From Candidatus Gastranaerophilales bacterium HUM_1 (GTDB taxonomy: Bacteria > Cyanobacteriota > Vampirovibrionia > Gastranaerophilales > Gastranaerophilaceae): a stretch of DNA of 64,000 nt. Every line of letters begins with the position of its first letter. Position 1 is the stretch's first letter. This document shows, piece by piece, positions 1-7,833 of the stretch. The notes under the pieces are model-generated. The model did not search any database, was not told the DNA's origin, and worked only from the letters and a program-made list of their open reading frames with translations. The translations under genes and the position numbers were made by a program. The stretch lies in the NCBI GenBank assembly GCA_002103105.1, contig DAAY01000005.1, positions 124,001 through 188,000 on the forward strand, given 5' to 3'.

Positions 1-1029
1 AGTGGTATTAAAATCAAAGGTACTGAATATGATGAGAATGGAGTAGTAAAATCAACTGATATTACAAATATCAAGGCTACTCAAGCTGCGGATGGTTCTT
101 ATAGTATTACTTCATATAAAAACTATGATTTATCAGACTATGATGATACGAATAAAGCTGCATTAGGCATAACTAATGCTGTAAATGTAAAAAATGCTAT
201 GAACGATTTAGCAGCAAGAATTTATGCTGTATTGACAGATACAAATAGCATAAACCTTGATGCTATCATCTTAGATTATGACAAGGGTATTGATACTGGT
301 ATTGATTTTACTCAAGAATATGAAGGTAAAACAATTTCTGAGTACGCAAAAAAATATTCTGATAGTAAAGATGCTTATTTGAAATTTATTTATGACGAAG
401 AATCTTATGATCAAGTTAATGAAAAATTGATTAAAGGTGAAATCACTGCTAAGGATTTAACTGATCCAGATTTTGTTTTGAAACTAGCAAAAAGTGATGG
501 TTTGGTTTTAGCATCTTCATATCATACAATTATCGAAGATATGTTTGTATCTAAAATGATTGAAGAAACAGGTGAACCAAAGTATTCTTGGATTGATGAA
601 AACGATACTGCCAACACTGGCAATGCTGATGCAAAAGCTCAATGGTACACTAACTTGTTCAACAGAATGAAACAAGGATATAAACAATTAGAAAACGGTT
701 TAGCTTCTTCTTCTCAATGGATTGAATATGCCCTAGAAAGCGGAATTGTTTCTATGGAACAAGTTGATAAAAATTACACTTGGAAATCTTTAGATTATAA
801 AACTTGTACAAAAATTACAGAAGAAACTGATAACAGTGCAGCAGTTACAAAGGCTGAAGCTGAATACAATAGAGCAATGAATGATATCAATTCTAAGGAT
901 AGCATGTATGATATTCAATTGAAAAACATCGATACTGAACATTCAGCTCTTCAAACTGAATATGATTCAATCAAGAATGCTTTAACTAAAAACATTGAAA
1001 GAACTTTCAAATTTAGTTCTAATGGTTAA
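1..1029 (+). CDS. C-terminal part of a large unrecognised protein
   Basis: The frame is open from the first base of the window, so the gene starts upstream; about 342 residues are visible. I do not recognise a domain. The visible part is acidic and rich in Asp, Lys, Tyr and Thr. The last 60 residues look like a coiled coil or long helix (a YDIQLKNIDTEHSALQTEYD segment) ending in KNIERTFKF. No membrane segment or catalytic motif is visible. A rho-independent terminator follows directly, so it is the last gene of its transcript. A flagellar or surface filament role is possible because such helical C-termini are common there and a flagellar gene lies at the other end of the window, but that is only a guess. 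Confidence 0.7.
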   Translation, partial: SGIKIKGTEYDENGVVKSTDITNIKATQAADGSYSITSYKNYDLSDYDDTNKAALGITNAVNVKNAMNDLAARIYAVLTDTNSINLDAIILDYDKGIDTGIDFTQEYEGKTISEYAKKYSDSKDAYLKFIYDEESYDQVNEKLIKGEITAKDLTDPDFVLKLAKSDGLVLASSYHTIIEDMFVSKMIEETGEPKYSWIDENDTANTGNADAKAQWYTNLFNRMKQGYKQLENGLASSSQWIEYALESGIVSMEQVDKNYTWKSLDYKTCTKITEETDNSAAVTKAEAEYNRAMNDINSKDSMYDIQLKNIDTEHSALQTEYDSIKNALTKNIERTFKFSSNG

Positions 1030-1053
1030 TAAATAAGATAATATTAGAGTCAG

Positions 1054-1090
1054 AGAGGAATGCTTTTTAATTAAGTATTCCTCTTTTTAT
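1054..1090 (+). terminator. rho-independent terminator
   Basis: A stem AGAGGAATGCTT (1054-1065) pairs with AAGTATTCCTCT (1073-1084) with one G-T wobble, followed by a run of T. It ends transcription of the partial gene before pgi. Confidence 0.85.
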
Positions 1091-1194
1091 TGTCTATTCT
1101 ATGTTTGAGATTATACAAAACTTTATCTTAACTTGTAATTTGTTTTTGACTATATACAATAAGAATATAAGGTTTTTATGAGAGAGGTTTAGGG

Positions 1195-2583
1195 ATGATT
1201 AAATTCGATTATAGAAGTGCGGATTCGGCTGTTGTTGGTTCTGCAGATGGACTTAACTTGTCTGAAGAATTTGCAGCATACAAAGATAGAATTGCTGAAA
1301 TTATAGCTGATTTGAATAAACGCAAAGATAAACCTGGACAATGGCTTCAATGGATGAATTTAGGCTACAGTGAAGAAACCGCTTGGTATGTAAAAGAATA
1401 TGCCGCTCTTGTAAGAAATAGATTTGATAATATTTTAGTTCTTGGTATTGGTGGTTCTGCTCTTGGCGGAATTGCTGTTACAGAAGCTCTTTTAAAGCCT
1501 TATTGGAATTTATTAACCCCCGAACAAAGAGATAATTATCCTAGAATTTTCTTCCTTGATAATATCGACCCAGATACAATGACAGCTCTATTTGATATGC
1601 TTGATTGGAAGAAAACATTAGTTAACGTTATTACTAAATCGGGTGATACGGCAGAAACAATGTCCCAATTTTTGATTGTAAAAGACCGTTTGGAAAAAGA
1701 ATTGGGTGATGATTACAGAAAAAATATTGTTGCAACAACAGACCAAAGAACTGGGATTTTACGTCAAATTTCTGAACAAGAAGGGTATAAAACTTTTGTT
1801 GTTCCAGATGACGTTGGTGGTAGATTTTCTGTGTTCTCAGCAGTTGGATTGTTGCCATTTGCTTTAGTTGGTTTAGATATTGACGAAATTACAAATGGTA
1901 TTAAGGATATGGATTTGGCATTGAAAAATACTGATATCCATGAAAATATTGCAGCTCAAAATGCACTAATTCATTACTTGATGGATACAAAATTAAATAA
2001 GAATTTATCTGTTATGATGCCTTATTCTAGCCGTTTAAAATATGTTTCAGATTGGTATGTACAGTTGTGGGCTGAATCTTTAGGGAAAAATGAAAAATTA
2101 AATGGCGAACATGTTCATATTGGTCCTACTCCAATTAAAGCCCTTGGTGCAACTGATCAACACTCTCAAATTCAGCTTTATAATGAAGGTCCGAATGATA
2201 AAATAATTACGTTTATTAGAGTTGGAGAATTTGATAATACTTTAGAAATTCCAAAAATATTTGAATATACAGGAATTGGATACTTGGGCGGAAAAACAAT
2301 TAACAATTTGATGAATGCAGAAGCTGATTCAACTAAAGTATCTTTATCAGATTATGCAAGACCAACAGTTACTATTACTTTGCCTAAGGTGGATGGTTAT
2401 AATATAGCCCAACTTCTTTATATGTTAGAAGTTCAAACTGCAATTGCGGGCGAGTTGTATAATATTAATACATTTATTCAGCCAGGAGTTGAACAAGCTA
2501 AAAATTATACTTACGCTTTGATGGGGCGTGTAGGATATGAAGATTCTGCAAAATCTCTTCAAGCTAGAGTTGCATCAGTTTAG
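1195..2583 (+). CDS. pgi: glucose-6-phosphate isomerase
   Basis: This cytoplasmic enzyme interconverts glucose 6-phosphate and fructose 6-phosphate in glycolysis and gluconeogenesis. At 462 residues it has the length of the shorter bacterial form (about 450) rather than the 549-residue E. coli form. Visible signatures are the phosphate-binding loop VLGIGGSALGG near residues 82-92, the family signature DVGGRFSVFSAVG near 205-217, the KLNGEHVHIG segment around 302-311, and the C-terminal signature FIQPGVEQAK near 426-435. The start ATG has a purine-rich site GAGAGG-GGG just upstream. It stands alone between a terminator and a gene with its own promoter. Confidence 0.97.
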   Translation: MIKFDYRSADSAVVGSADGLNLSEEFAAYKDRIAEIIADLNKRKDKPGQWLQWMNLGYSEETAWYVKEYAALVRNRFDNILVLGIGGSALGGIAVTEALLKPYWNLLTPEQRDNYPRIFFLDNIDPDTMTALFDMLDWKKTLVNVITKSGDTAETMSQFLIVKDRLEKELGDDYRKNIVATTDQRTGILRQISEQEGYKTFVVPDDVGGRFSVFSAVGLLPFALVGLDIDEITNGIKDMDLALKNTDIHENIAAQNALIHYLMDTKLNKNLSVMMPYSSRLKYVSDWYVQLWAESLGKNEKLNGEHVHIGPTPIKALGATDQHSQIQLYNEGPNDKIITFIRVGEFDNTLEIPKIFEYTGIGYLGGKTINNLMNAEADSTKVSLSDYARPTVTITLPKVDGYNIAQLLYMLEVQTAIAGELYNINTFIQPGVEQAKNYTYALMGRVGYEDSAKSLQARVASV

Positions 2584-2584
2584 T

Positions 2585-2612
2585 TTGATATTTTTTTAAT
2601 TTCTGTTATAAA
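2585..2612 (+). promoter_or_regulatory. sigma70-like promoter, probably giving a leaderless mRNA
   Basis: TTGATA (2585-2590), a 16-nt spacer and TATAAA (2607-2612) preceded by TG one base before the hexamer (extended -10). Only six bases separate the -10 box from the ATG at 2619, and there is no Shine-Dalgarno sequence, so the expected transcript begins at or next to the start codon. Confidence 0.6.
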
Positions 2613-2618
2613 TTAACT

Positions 2619-3116
2619 ATGAGAAAGTTAATAATATTTTCAATTTGTTTTATTTTTCTATTAGGACTTGGATTTGTCCCTAGAAATTTGTATGCAGAAG
2701 TTTTGACAGGAAGTGTGACTGCTGTTCCTGATAGTTTTTTCGGGACATGGAGGGTTGTTTCTAAACTTGTGGATACCGATTCTGTAATTTTTAAAGAAAA
2801 TAACTTAGATTTATGGAACTTATCTCGTCTTGGTGACGTCATTACATTATGTAACCCTTTTAATGGGGCTGAAGCGAATATAACCGTTAATAGTGTAAAT
2901 GGAAGTTATATTGTTTTCAGAAAAACAGGAAAATACTCTGGGAAGGATTTAACTGATGTAGTTGAGATTAAGCTAAATGGTGATTCTTTTTCTGGCACAG
3001 ATACTTTAAAATTAGATACGTATTCAGATGTTACAGGTAAAATCATCAAGACCGAAACGGCTAAATATTCTATCAAAGGGGAAAAAATTTCTGGAGAAGT
3101 CGGTAGTTTAAAGTAA
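2619..3116 (+). CDS. exported protein of unknown function
   Basis: The 165-residue product begins with a clear signal peptide: a positively charged MRK start, a hydrophobic core to about residue 20, and a likely cleavage site after NLYA near residue 26. The remainder is beta-rich in character with short polar strands (FFGTWRVVSKLVDTD, then SYIVFRKTGKYSGKD). This is consistent with a small secreted or periplasmic beta-sandwich or barrel, but I do not recognise a family. No lipobox cysteine is present. It follows pgi by 35 bases and precedes trxB by 16 bases, so trxB may share its transcript. Confidence 0.85.
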   Translation: MRKLIIFSICFIFLLGLGFVPRNLYAEVLTGSVTAVPDSFFGTWRVVSKLVDTDSVIFKENNLDLWNLSRLGDVITLCNPFNGAEANITVNSVNGSYIVFRKTGKYSGKDLTDVVEIKLNGDSFSGTDTLKLDTYSDVTGKIIKTETAKYSIKGEKISGEVGSLK

Positions 3117-3132
3117 TTTGAGGATTTATAAA

Positions 3133-4071
3133 ATGCTAGAAAAAGAATTTGATGTGGTTATTTTAGGTGGTGGACCTGCTGGGTTTTCTGCTGGAATTTA
3201 TACAGCAAGGGGAAATGTTTCAACAGCAATTCTTGATGTTAGTATGCTTGGAGGTCAACCTTCTAATTATTTAGAATTGGAAAATTATCCTGCGTTTATG
3301 AAAATTGGTGGTTTTGAGTTAATGGAAAAATTTGAAGAGCATGCAGATATGTTTGGAGTTCAGAAATTCCCAATGCAAGAAATTGAGGATATTGATTTGG
3401 TGTCTTCGCCTAAAATTATAAGGACTAAAGATGTTGAATTTAGAGCTAAATCTGTTATTATTGCAACTGGAGCAAAACCTATGAAGTTAGGTGTTAAAGG
3501 GGAAGAAGAATTTGTTGGACGAGGGGTTAGCTATTGTGCGGTTTGTGATGGAGCTTTTTATAAAGATAAAGTTGTTGCAGTTGTAGGCGGAGGAAATTCC
3601 GCAGTTGAAGAAGCTATTTATCTTACAAAATTTGCATCTAAAGTCTATATTATTCACCGAAGAGATGAATTACGAGCAGATAAAATTATTCAAGATAGAG
3701 CAGCAAATAATGAAAAAATTGAATTTGTCCTAAATAGTGTCGTATGTGAGATCCAAGGGCAGGATTTAGTTAATAATTTGATTCTTAAAAATACAAAAAC
3801 GGATGAAATGTTTAATTTAGCTGTCGATGGTGTTTTCCCCTATATTGGAATAACTCCAAATGTCGAAAATATCTCTGGTCAAATAACTCAAGATAAGGCA
3901 GGTTTTATAATAACAGATGAAACAATGAAAACGTCGATTGATGGTGTGTTTGCGATAGGAGATGTCCGTAATACTCCTCTTAGACAAGTTATTACAGCGG
4001 CATCAGATGGTGCTATTGCGGGTGTCTATGCAGTAAAATATATCGAATCTTTAAAAGAAATTACTGTTTGA
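3133..4071 (+). CDS. trxB: thioredoxin reductase (NADPH)
   Basis: This flavoprotein passes electrons from NADPH to thioredoxin. Seen in order: the FAD-binding GGGPAG at residues 12-17, the redox-active CAVCD pair near 135-138, the NADPH-binding GGGNSA near 153-158 followed by HRRDELRA, which binds the 2'-phosphate of NADPH, and the C-terminal FAD motif GVFAIGDVRNTPLRQV. The length of 312 residues is typical. I chose the ATG at 3133 rather than the in-frame TTG at 3118 because GAGG lies at a proper distance upstream and MLEKEFDVVILGGG is the usual N-terminus. The substrate could be another thioredoxin-like protein. Confidence 0.95.
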   Translation: MLEKEFDVVILGGGPAGFSAGIYTARGNVSTAILDVSMLGGQPSNYLELENYPAFMKIGGFELMEKFEEHADMFGVQKFPMQEIEDIDLVSSPKIIRTKDVEFRAKSVIIATGAKPMKLGVKGEEEFVGRGVSYCAVCDGAFYKDKVVAVVGGGNSAVEEAIYLTKFASKVYIIHRRDELRADKIIQDRAANNEKIEFVLNSVVCEIQGQDLVNNLILKNTKTDEMFNLAVDGVFPYIGITPNVENISGQITQDKAGFIITDETMKTSIDGVFAIGDVRNTPLRQVITAASDGAIAGVYAVKYIESLKEITV

Positions 4072-4222
4072 TTTTAACGGTCTTTCAGTTCGGTTTCAAT
4101 AAGGATGTAAAGAAGTTATTAATATTGCGTTCTGGATATAAAGATTATGTAAGGAAATCGCCGTTCGTATTAATTTTAATTTATAATAATAATGTAAATA
4201 CAAATAGATGGAGATTTTAAAC

Positions 4223-4504
4223 ATGCAATCATTAAATGAAATTCTTACAGAATTAGAAAATGTTGATAATACTACAAAAAATAAAGTTGAAAATGAATTA
4301 GTAAGCATTGGTGAAGCAGTTGTTCCTGAATTGGTTAACAAATTGCAAGTTGTAAGAGGTATTAAAAGAGGTGTTGTTGCAATGACTCTTATTCGTTTAG
4401 GTGATGCTTCTGTTAAATATTTAGAAAAAGCTGCACATGATAACAAAGACTTTGAATGGGTTGCTGAATATCTAATCAGAGAAATCAAAGGCATGGCTGC
4501 ATAA
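4223..4504 (+). CDS. small HEAT-like helical protein
   Basis: A 93-residue protein predicted to be all alpha-helical. The segments VVPELVNKLQ, KRGVVAMTLIRLG and SVKYLEKAAHD with WVAEYLIREI resemble two HEAT/Armadillo-like repeats (helix pairs with a conserved A-L-x-x-L-G core). Such repeats usually bind other proteins. The ATG at 4223 is preferred over the one at 4208 because GGAG lies nine bases before it. The gene is alone, with a strong terminator behind it. Its specific role is unknown. Confidence 0.8.
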   Translation: MQSLNEILTELENVDNTTKNKVENELVSIGEAVVPELVNKLQVVRGIKRGVVAMTLIRLGDASVKYLEKAAHDNKDFEWVAEYLIREIKGMAA

Positions 4505-4531
4505 GTTTAATAATAAAAAATAACTTTTTAG

Positions 4532-4563
4532 AAAGATTGGTTGTATATGCCAATCTTTTTTTA
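4532..4563 (+). terminator. rho-independent terminator
   Basis: A perfect 9-bp stem AAAGATTGG/CCAATCTTT with a 9-nt loop, followed by seven or more T. It closes the HEAT-like gene. Confidence 0.9.
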
Positions 4564-4593
4564 TGCTAATATTCTCTTATTATGAGAGAATAT
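4564..4593 (+). promoter_or_regulatory. extended -10 box and hairpin around the patatin start codon
   Basis: TGC-TAATAT (4564-4572) is a good extended -10 box, nine bases before the ATG at 4582. A perfect 9-bp inverted repeat ATATTCTCT/AGAGAATAT (4569-4577 and 4585-4593) puts the start ATG in a 7-nt loop. There is no Shine-Dalgarno sequence. Confidence 0.45.
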
Positions 4594-5784
4594 AACGATT
4601 TTAAATATGCGTGTTTATTTGGAGGAGGAGCGATTAGAGGTGCTGCTCATGCCGGTGTTTTGAAAGCTTTGCATAAACTTGGTATAGAGCCAACTCTATT
4701 GGCTGGTTCTTCTGTTGGCTCAATGGTTGCAGCTTTGTATGCTGTTGGTTTTACTGATGAAGAACTTGCTCAAGTGTTCTTGTCTGTTAATTTTGAACTG
4801 TTTAGGGATATTTCTCTTGGTTTTAACAATAAGTTTGCTCTTAGTAAAGGTAACGTGTTTTTAGAGTGGTTTAGAGATTTGATTGAAAGAAAATATTATG
4901 GGGTAGCTTATTTAAAAGGACAATGCCGTCCTGTAACATTTAAAGATTTAAAGAAAAATTTAGTAATCATTACAACCAATATGAACAATTTTTCATGCCG
5001 AGAATTTTCAAGTTTTGAAACACCTGATTTTGAGGTCGCTTTAGCTGTAAGAATTTCATGTTGCATGCCTGGGCTTATGAGAGCTTATAATTTCAATGAC
5101 GAATTGTTAGTTGATGGTGATTTAATGAAGGGTAAACCAATGTGGTATTTATCCAAAAATATTCAAAATTCTGTCGATAGAATTCTAGAAATTCGTTTAG
5201 AAGGGACTTTTTCTGGTTCAGACCAAAAACCTTTAGAATATGTAAATGGCATGTACACCTGCATGACTTCTTCTGAAACATCTTTTATTAAAGATTTGTA
5301 CGGTAAATGTGATAATTACGATTATTTGGTTGTTGATACTGGTGATGTTGTAGTTGTTGATTTCAATTATCCATTAGATAAACGTCAAGCTATTATTGAT
5401 AATGGTTACAAACAAACAATAGATTATTTTACACAGTATTTGCCTATAAAAAAACAAAGAATTTCTGACATATATTTGAATATTTTGGATGAATTACGAA
5501 AAATTCAAGGCTTCATGCTTCGAAAAAAATACACAGCTGCAAAAAATTGTATTCAAGAATTATTTATTTTGCTTTTACCAGAAAAAGATATTATTGATAG
5601 TGAATTATTGAATGCGTTATTGGCTTTTCAGAAGTTATTATCATCAAATGTTAAGGCGGGGCTTTTAGGGCGTTCAAAGTGCCTAAATGTAAGTACAACT
5701 ACTGAGGTGTTAAATAATCTTATTTCTGATTTAACAGGTAGAATATCATCTTTAGAAAAATATATTGAGAAATTTTCTAATTGA
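4582..5784 (+). CDS. patatin-like phospholipase
   Basis: This is a predicted serine acyl hydrolase of the patatin/RssA type, acting on membrane lipids or acyl esters. Residues 14-20 (GGGAIRG) form the glycine-rich oxyanion loop, Ser44 lies in the GSSVG nucleophile elbow (42-46), and the catalytic Asp is in the DGD motif of LLVDGDLMKG near residue 175. The patatin domain fills the first ~290 residues. The last ~110 are helical with leucine-rich stretches and are extra compared with minimal bacterial patatins. No signal peptide or membrane segment is seen, so it is probably cytoplasmic or peripheral. The substrate cannot be told from sequence. Confidence 0.9.
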   Translation: MREYNDFKYACLFGGGAIRGAAHAGVLKALHKLGIEPTLLAGSSVGSMVAALYAVGFTDEELAQVFLSVNFELFRDISLGFNNKFALSKGNVFLEWFRDLIERKYYGVAYLKGQCRPVTFKDLKKNLVIITTNMNNFSCREFSSFETPDFEVALAVRISCCMPGLMRAYNFNDELLVDGDLMKGKPMWYLSKNIQNSVDRILEIRLEGTFSGSDQKPLEYVNGMYTCMTSSETSFIKDLYGKCDNYDYLVVDTGDVVVVDFNYPLDKRQAIIDNGYKQTIDYFTQYLPIKKQRISDIYLNILDELRKIQGFMLRKKYTAAKNCIQELFILLLPEKDIIDSELLNALLAFQKLLSSNVKAGLLGRSKCLNVSTTTEVLNNLISDLTGRISSLEKYIEKFSN

Positions 5785-5809
5785 CAATGAAGTTTTTTTA
5801 TTATATCAT
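5781..5809 (+). promoter_or_regulatory. sigma70 promoter of tRNA-Leu
   Basis: TTGACA (5781-5786), a 17-nt spacer and TATCAT (5804-5809). The -35 box overlaps the stop codon of the patatin gene. Transcription would start near 5816, shortly before the tRNA. Confidence 0.7.
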
Positions 5810-5832
5810 TTATTCATAGCCGAAAACTGATA

Positions 5833-5920
5833 TGCTCCAGTGGCGGAATCGGTAGACGCGTTGGACTTAAAATCCAATTGGGCGTATAACCCAGTGCCAG
5901 TTCAAGTCTGGCCTGGAGCA
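5833..5920 (+). tRNA. tRNA-Leu (anticodon TAA)
   Basis: An 88-nt class II tRNA. Acceptor stem TGCTCCA/TGGAGCA, D arm with GGCGGAATCGGTAGACGC, anticodon stem TTGGA/TCCAA with loop CTTAAAA giving TAA, a long variable arm (TGGGC...CCCA), and T arm GCCAG-TTCAAGT-CTGGC. The CCA end is not encoded. There is no group I intron in the anticodon loop, unlike many cyanobacterial copies. Confidence 0.97.
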
Positions 5921-5926
5921 TTTTTA

Positions 5927-5957
5927 AAAGACCTGTTATTAACAGGTCTTTTTTTAT
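5927..5957 (+). terminator. terminator of tRNA-Leu
   Basis: An 11-bp stem AAAGACCTGTT/AACAGGTCTTT with a short ATT loop, followed by a T run. Confidence 0.9.
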
Positions 5958-5972
5958 TATAGCGTTTATTAC

Positions 5973-6003
5973 CAAAATAAAAAGACCGTAAAAACGGTCT
6001 TTC
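5973..6003 (-). terminator. terminator for the minus-strand gene pair
   Basis: The 9-bp stem AAAGACCGT/ACGGTCTTT (5981-6002) is followed on the minus strand by TTATTTT. It lies about 30 bases beyond the stop of the 587-residue gene. Confidence 0.75.
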
Positions 6004-6033
6004 AGCATTATAGTTAAATTATATTCTTCTTAT

Positions 6034-7797
6034 TTAGTTAAAAAGCTTTTCTCCTGTAAAATTCTTTTGAGTGTTCAAAAATTGAATATTTTCAGGTTTC
6101 AACATAGTATTATCTTGTTGTTTTGGTTGTTCTTCTTGGACTTGAGCGGTTTTTTGTTCTGCTGGTGCTTCTTTTACTTCTTGAGTGTTTTGATTTTGTT
6201 GAGTTGCTTTTTCTGCTGCAAGTTTTTGAGCCTTTTTAGCTTCACGTCTGTTTGTTAAATAGATGTTTAATTTTGGAATACCCATACCAAGAACAATACC
6301 AGAGTATAAGTAACCTGCTAATTGTGATTTTTTAAGTACGCTCAATTTTTTCAATGTTGCAGGATCTGCAAGTTTTACCATTTCGCTATAACTTAGGGCT
6401 TTTCCATCCTTGAATGCTTTTGCTCCAAGTCCAGCATGTAACACTTCATCTCTTGTTTTTAGGGCTGAACTTGTAATCCAATTAAGAACACCTTTGCCTT
6501 CTCGTTTGATTAGAGAAGCATCAAGTTTTTGAGCAACTAGTTTTTGTACAAAGTTTCCTAATAATAACCAGTTTGCGAATCCTAAAGTATCTTTAATTGA
6601 GCTTTCAGTTAACTCGTTATCATTTCTTGCTGATAAAAATCTAGACATAATTGTTACGCCATAGATAAACTTGAATTGGTTTAGAGTTGGTGTGAATCCT
6701 TTGAACTGTAAGTTTTTGATTAGGTTTTTAGGGTTTCCTATTGTTGCAAGAACACCACCACCAAATACAGCTGCTGCAAGTGCTTTTTTGATTTTGAATT
6801 TAGAAGAATCATCTTTTTCTCCGCCACCAACAAACTTATCACTACCTGTTTTTAATTTTGTTAGGTACATATTTAATGGTTGAGCTGAAATACCAACTGC
6901 AGAAGCTATACCAATACCTAATAAAGAACGTTTAACATTCATAGATTTCATTGCTTTTAAGAATGCGTTTTCAGCAATTTCTCTAGAATTCATAAATGCT
7001 TCTTTAACTTTATCGTTAGTAAATACTTTTCCTAATTTATAAGTGTTTCCTAGGATATAATCCACAGTGTAACGAGAAGAATGAACTTTTTCTCCTTCAC
7101 CTGCGATAATTCTAATATTATTTTCAACTCCGTTAGAAGAAATAAGGATATTTTTAGCATTTGAAAATGCTTCTTTTGACATTCCACCTTTTTTATCACT
7201 CTTGATTTCTTGTTCAAGGATATCAACGGTTTTGTTAATATCATCTTCTTTGAATTTTACCCATTGTCCATCAACAAGAGCTTCATAGTTTCGGAATGTA
7301 TCTCCAAGCCATTCCCTTAGAGGATTAGCGTTTGGATTTCCTGTTGCCGCTTTCAATTTTGTATCCCAAATTTTACCCTGCATATCAAGGGTTTCAGAAT
7401 CTGCAAAAATTGAATGAGCTTTGACACCATTTTTGTCCCCAAGTTTGTATGTATGGTTAAGACCCATTGCAAGAGCTAGACCAGCCAAGGTGCCGTAAAC
7501 GCCGACTAATGAGTGGTTCATTGTACCCATACCTTCACGTCTAGCTGTTTCCATACCAGCTTCTGGGTTACGGCTCATATCAATTGCTGTTCTTGGAATT
7601 ACCATTGAACCAAGGTCAACTGCACAAGCTCCCCAAGCTTGGTTTGTGTCTAAAAATCTTAAGAACAAATCAAAACCACCAGTAAAGTTTGGATTGTTTT
7701 GTTGTTTGTATTGTTGGTTTGTTGTGAATCCTTTGTTTCCTGCTTTAGGTTTAATCTGTGCTATATTTGGTTGTCTATAATTTTGTTCTACTTTCAT
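6034..7797 (-). CDS. lineage-specific membrane-associated protein (paralogue A)
   Basis: I do not recognise a family for this 587-residue protein. The N-terminus (1-35) is Gln/Asn-rich and ends in PNFTG (36-40). Then come IPRT, a TARREGMG segment, and several hydrophobic stretches that could be membrane helices (around 95-110, 290-305, 345-360 and 490-510). The tail is rich in Gln, Lys, Glu and Ala, with a second NFTG six residues from the end. It shares ordered motifs with the next gene upstream: PNFTG, IPRT, RREG, A-QP-[LI]-N, FK-x3-PT, SR-x4-A followed by NEL-x-E, and a trailing helix. The two are therefore paralogues. They lie 36 bases apart and probably form one transcript. Confidence 0.85.
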   Translation of the reverse strand: MKVEQNYRQPNIAQIKPKAGNKGFTTNQQYKQQNNPNFTGGFDLFLRFLDTNQAWGACAVDLGSMVIPRTAIDMSRNPEAGMETARREGMGTMNHSLVGVYGTLAGLALAMGLNHTYKLGDKNGVKAHSIFADSETLDMQGKIWDTKLKAATGNPNANPLREWLGDTFRNYEALVDGQWVKFKEDDINKTVDILEQEIKSDKKGGMSKEAFSNAKNILISSNGVENNIRIIAGEGEKVHSSRYTVDYILGNTYKLGKVFTNDKVKEAFMNSREIAENAFLKAMKSMNVKRSLLGIGIASAVGISAQPLNMYLTKLKTGSDKFVGGGEKDDSSKFKIKKALAAAVFGGGVLATIGNPKNLIKNLQFKGFTPTLNQFKFIYGVTIMSRFLSARNDNELTESSIKDTLGFANWLLLGNFVQKLVAQKLDASLIKREGKGVLNWITSSALKTRDEVLHAGLGAKAFKDGKALSYSEMVKLADPATLKKLSVLKKSQLAGYLYSGIVLGMGIPKLNIYLTNRREAKKAQKLAAEKATQQNQNTQEVKEAPAEQKTAQVQEEQPKQQDNTMLKPENIQFLNTQKNFTGEKLFN

Positions 7798-7833
7798 ATT
7801 TCTATATTTCTTTCGCCTTTTCCTTATTGTACA

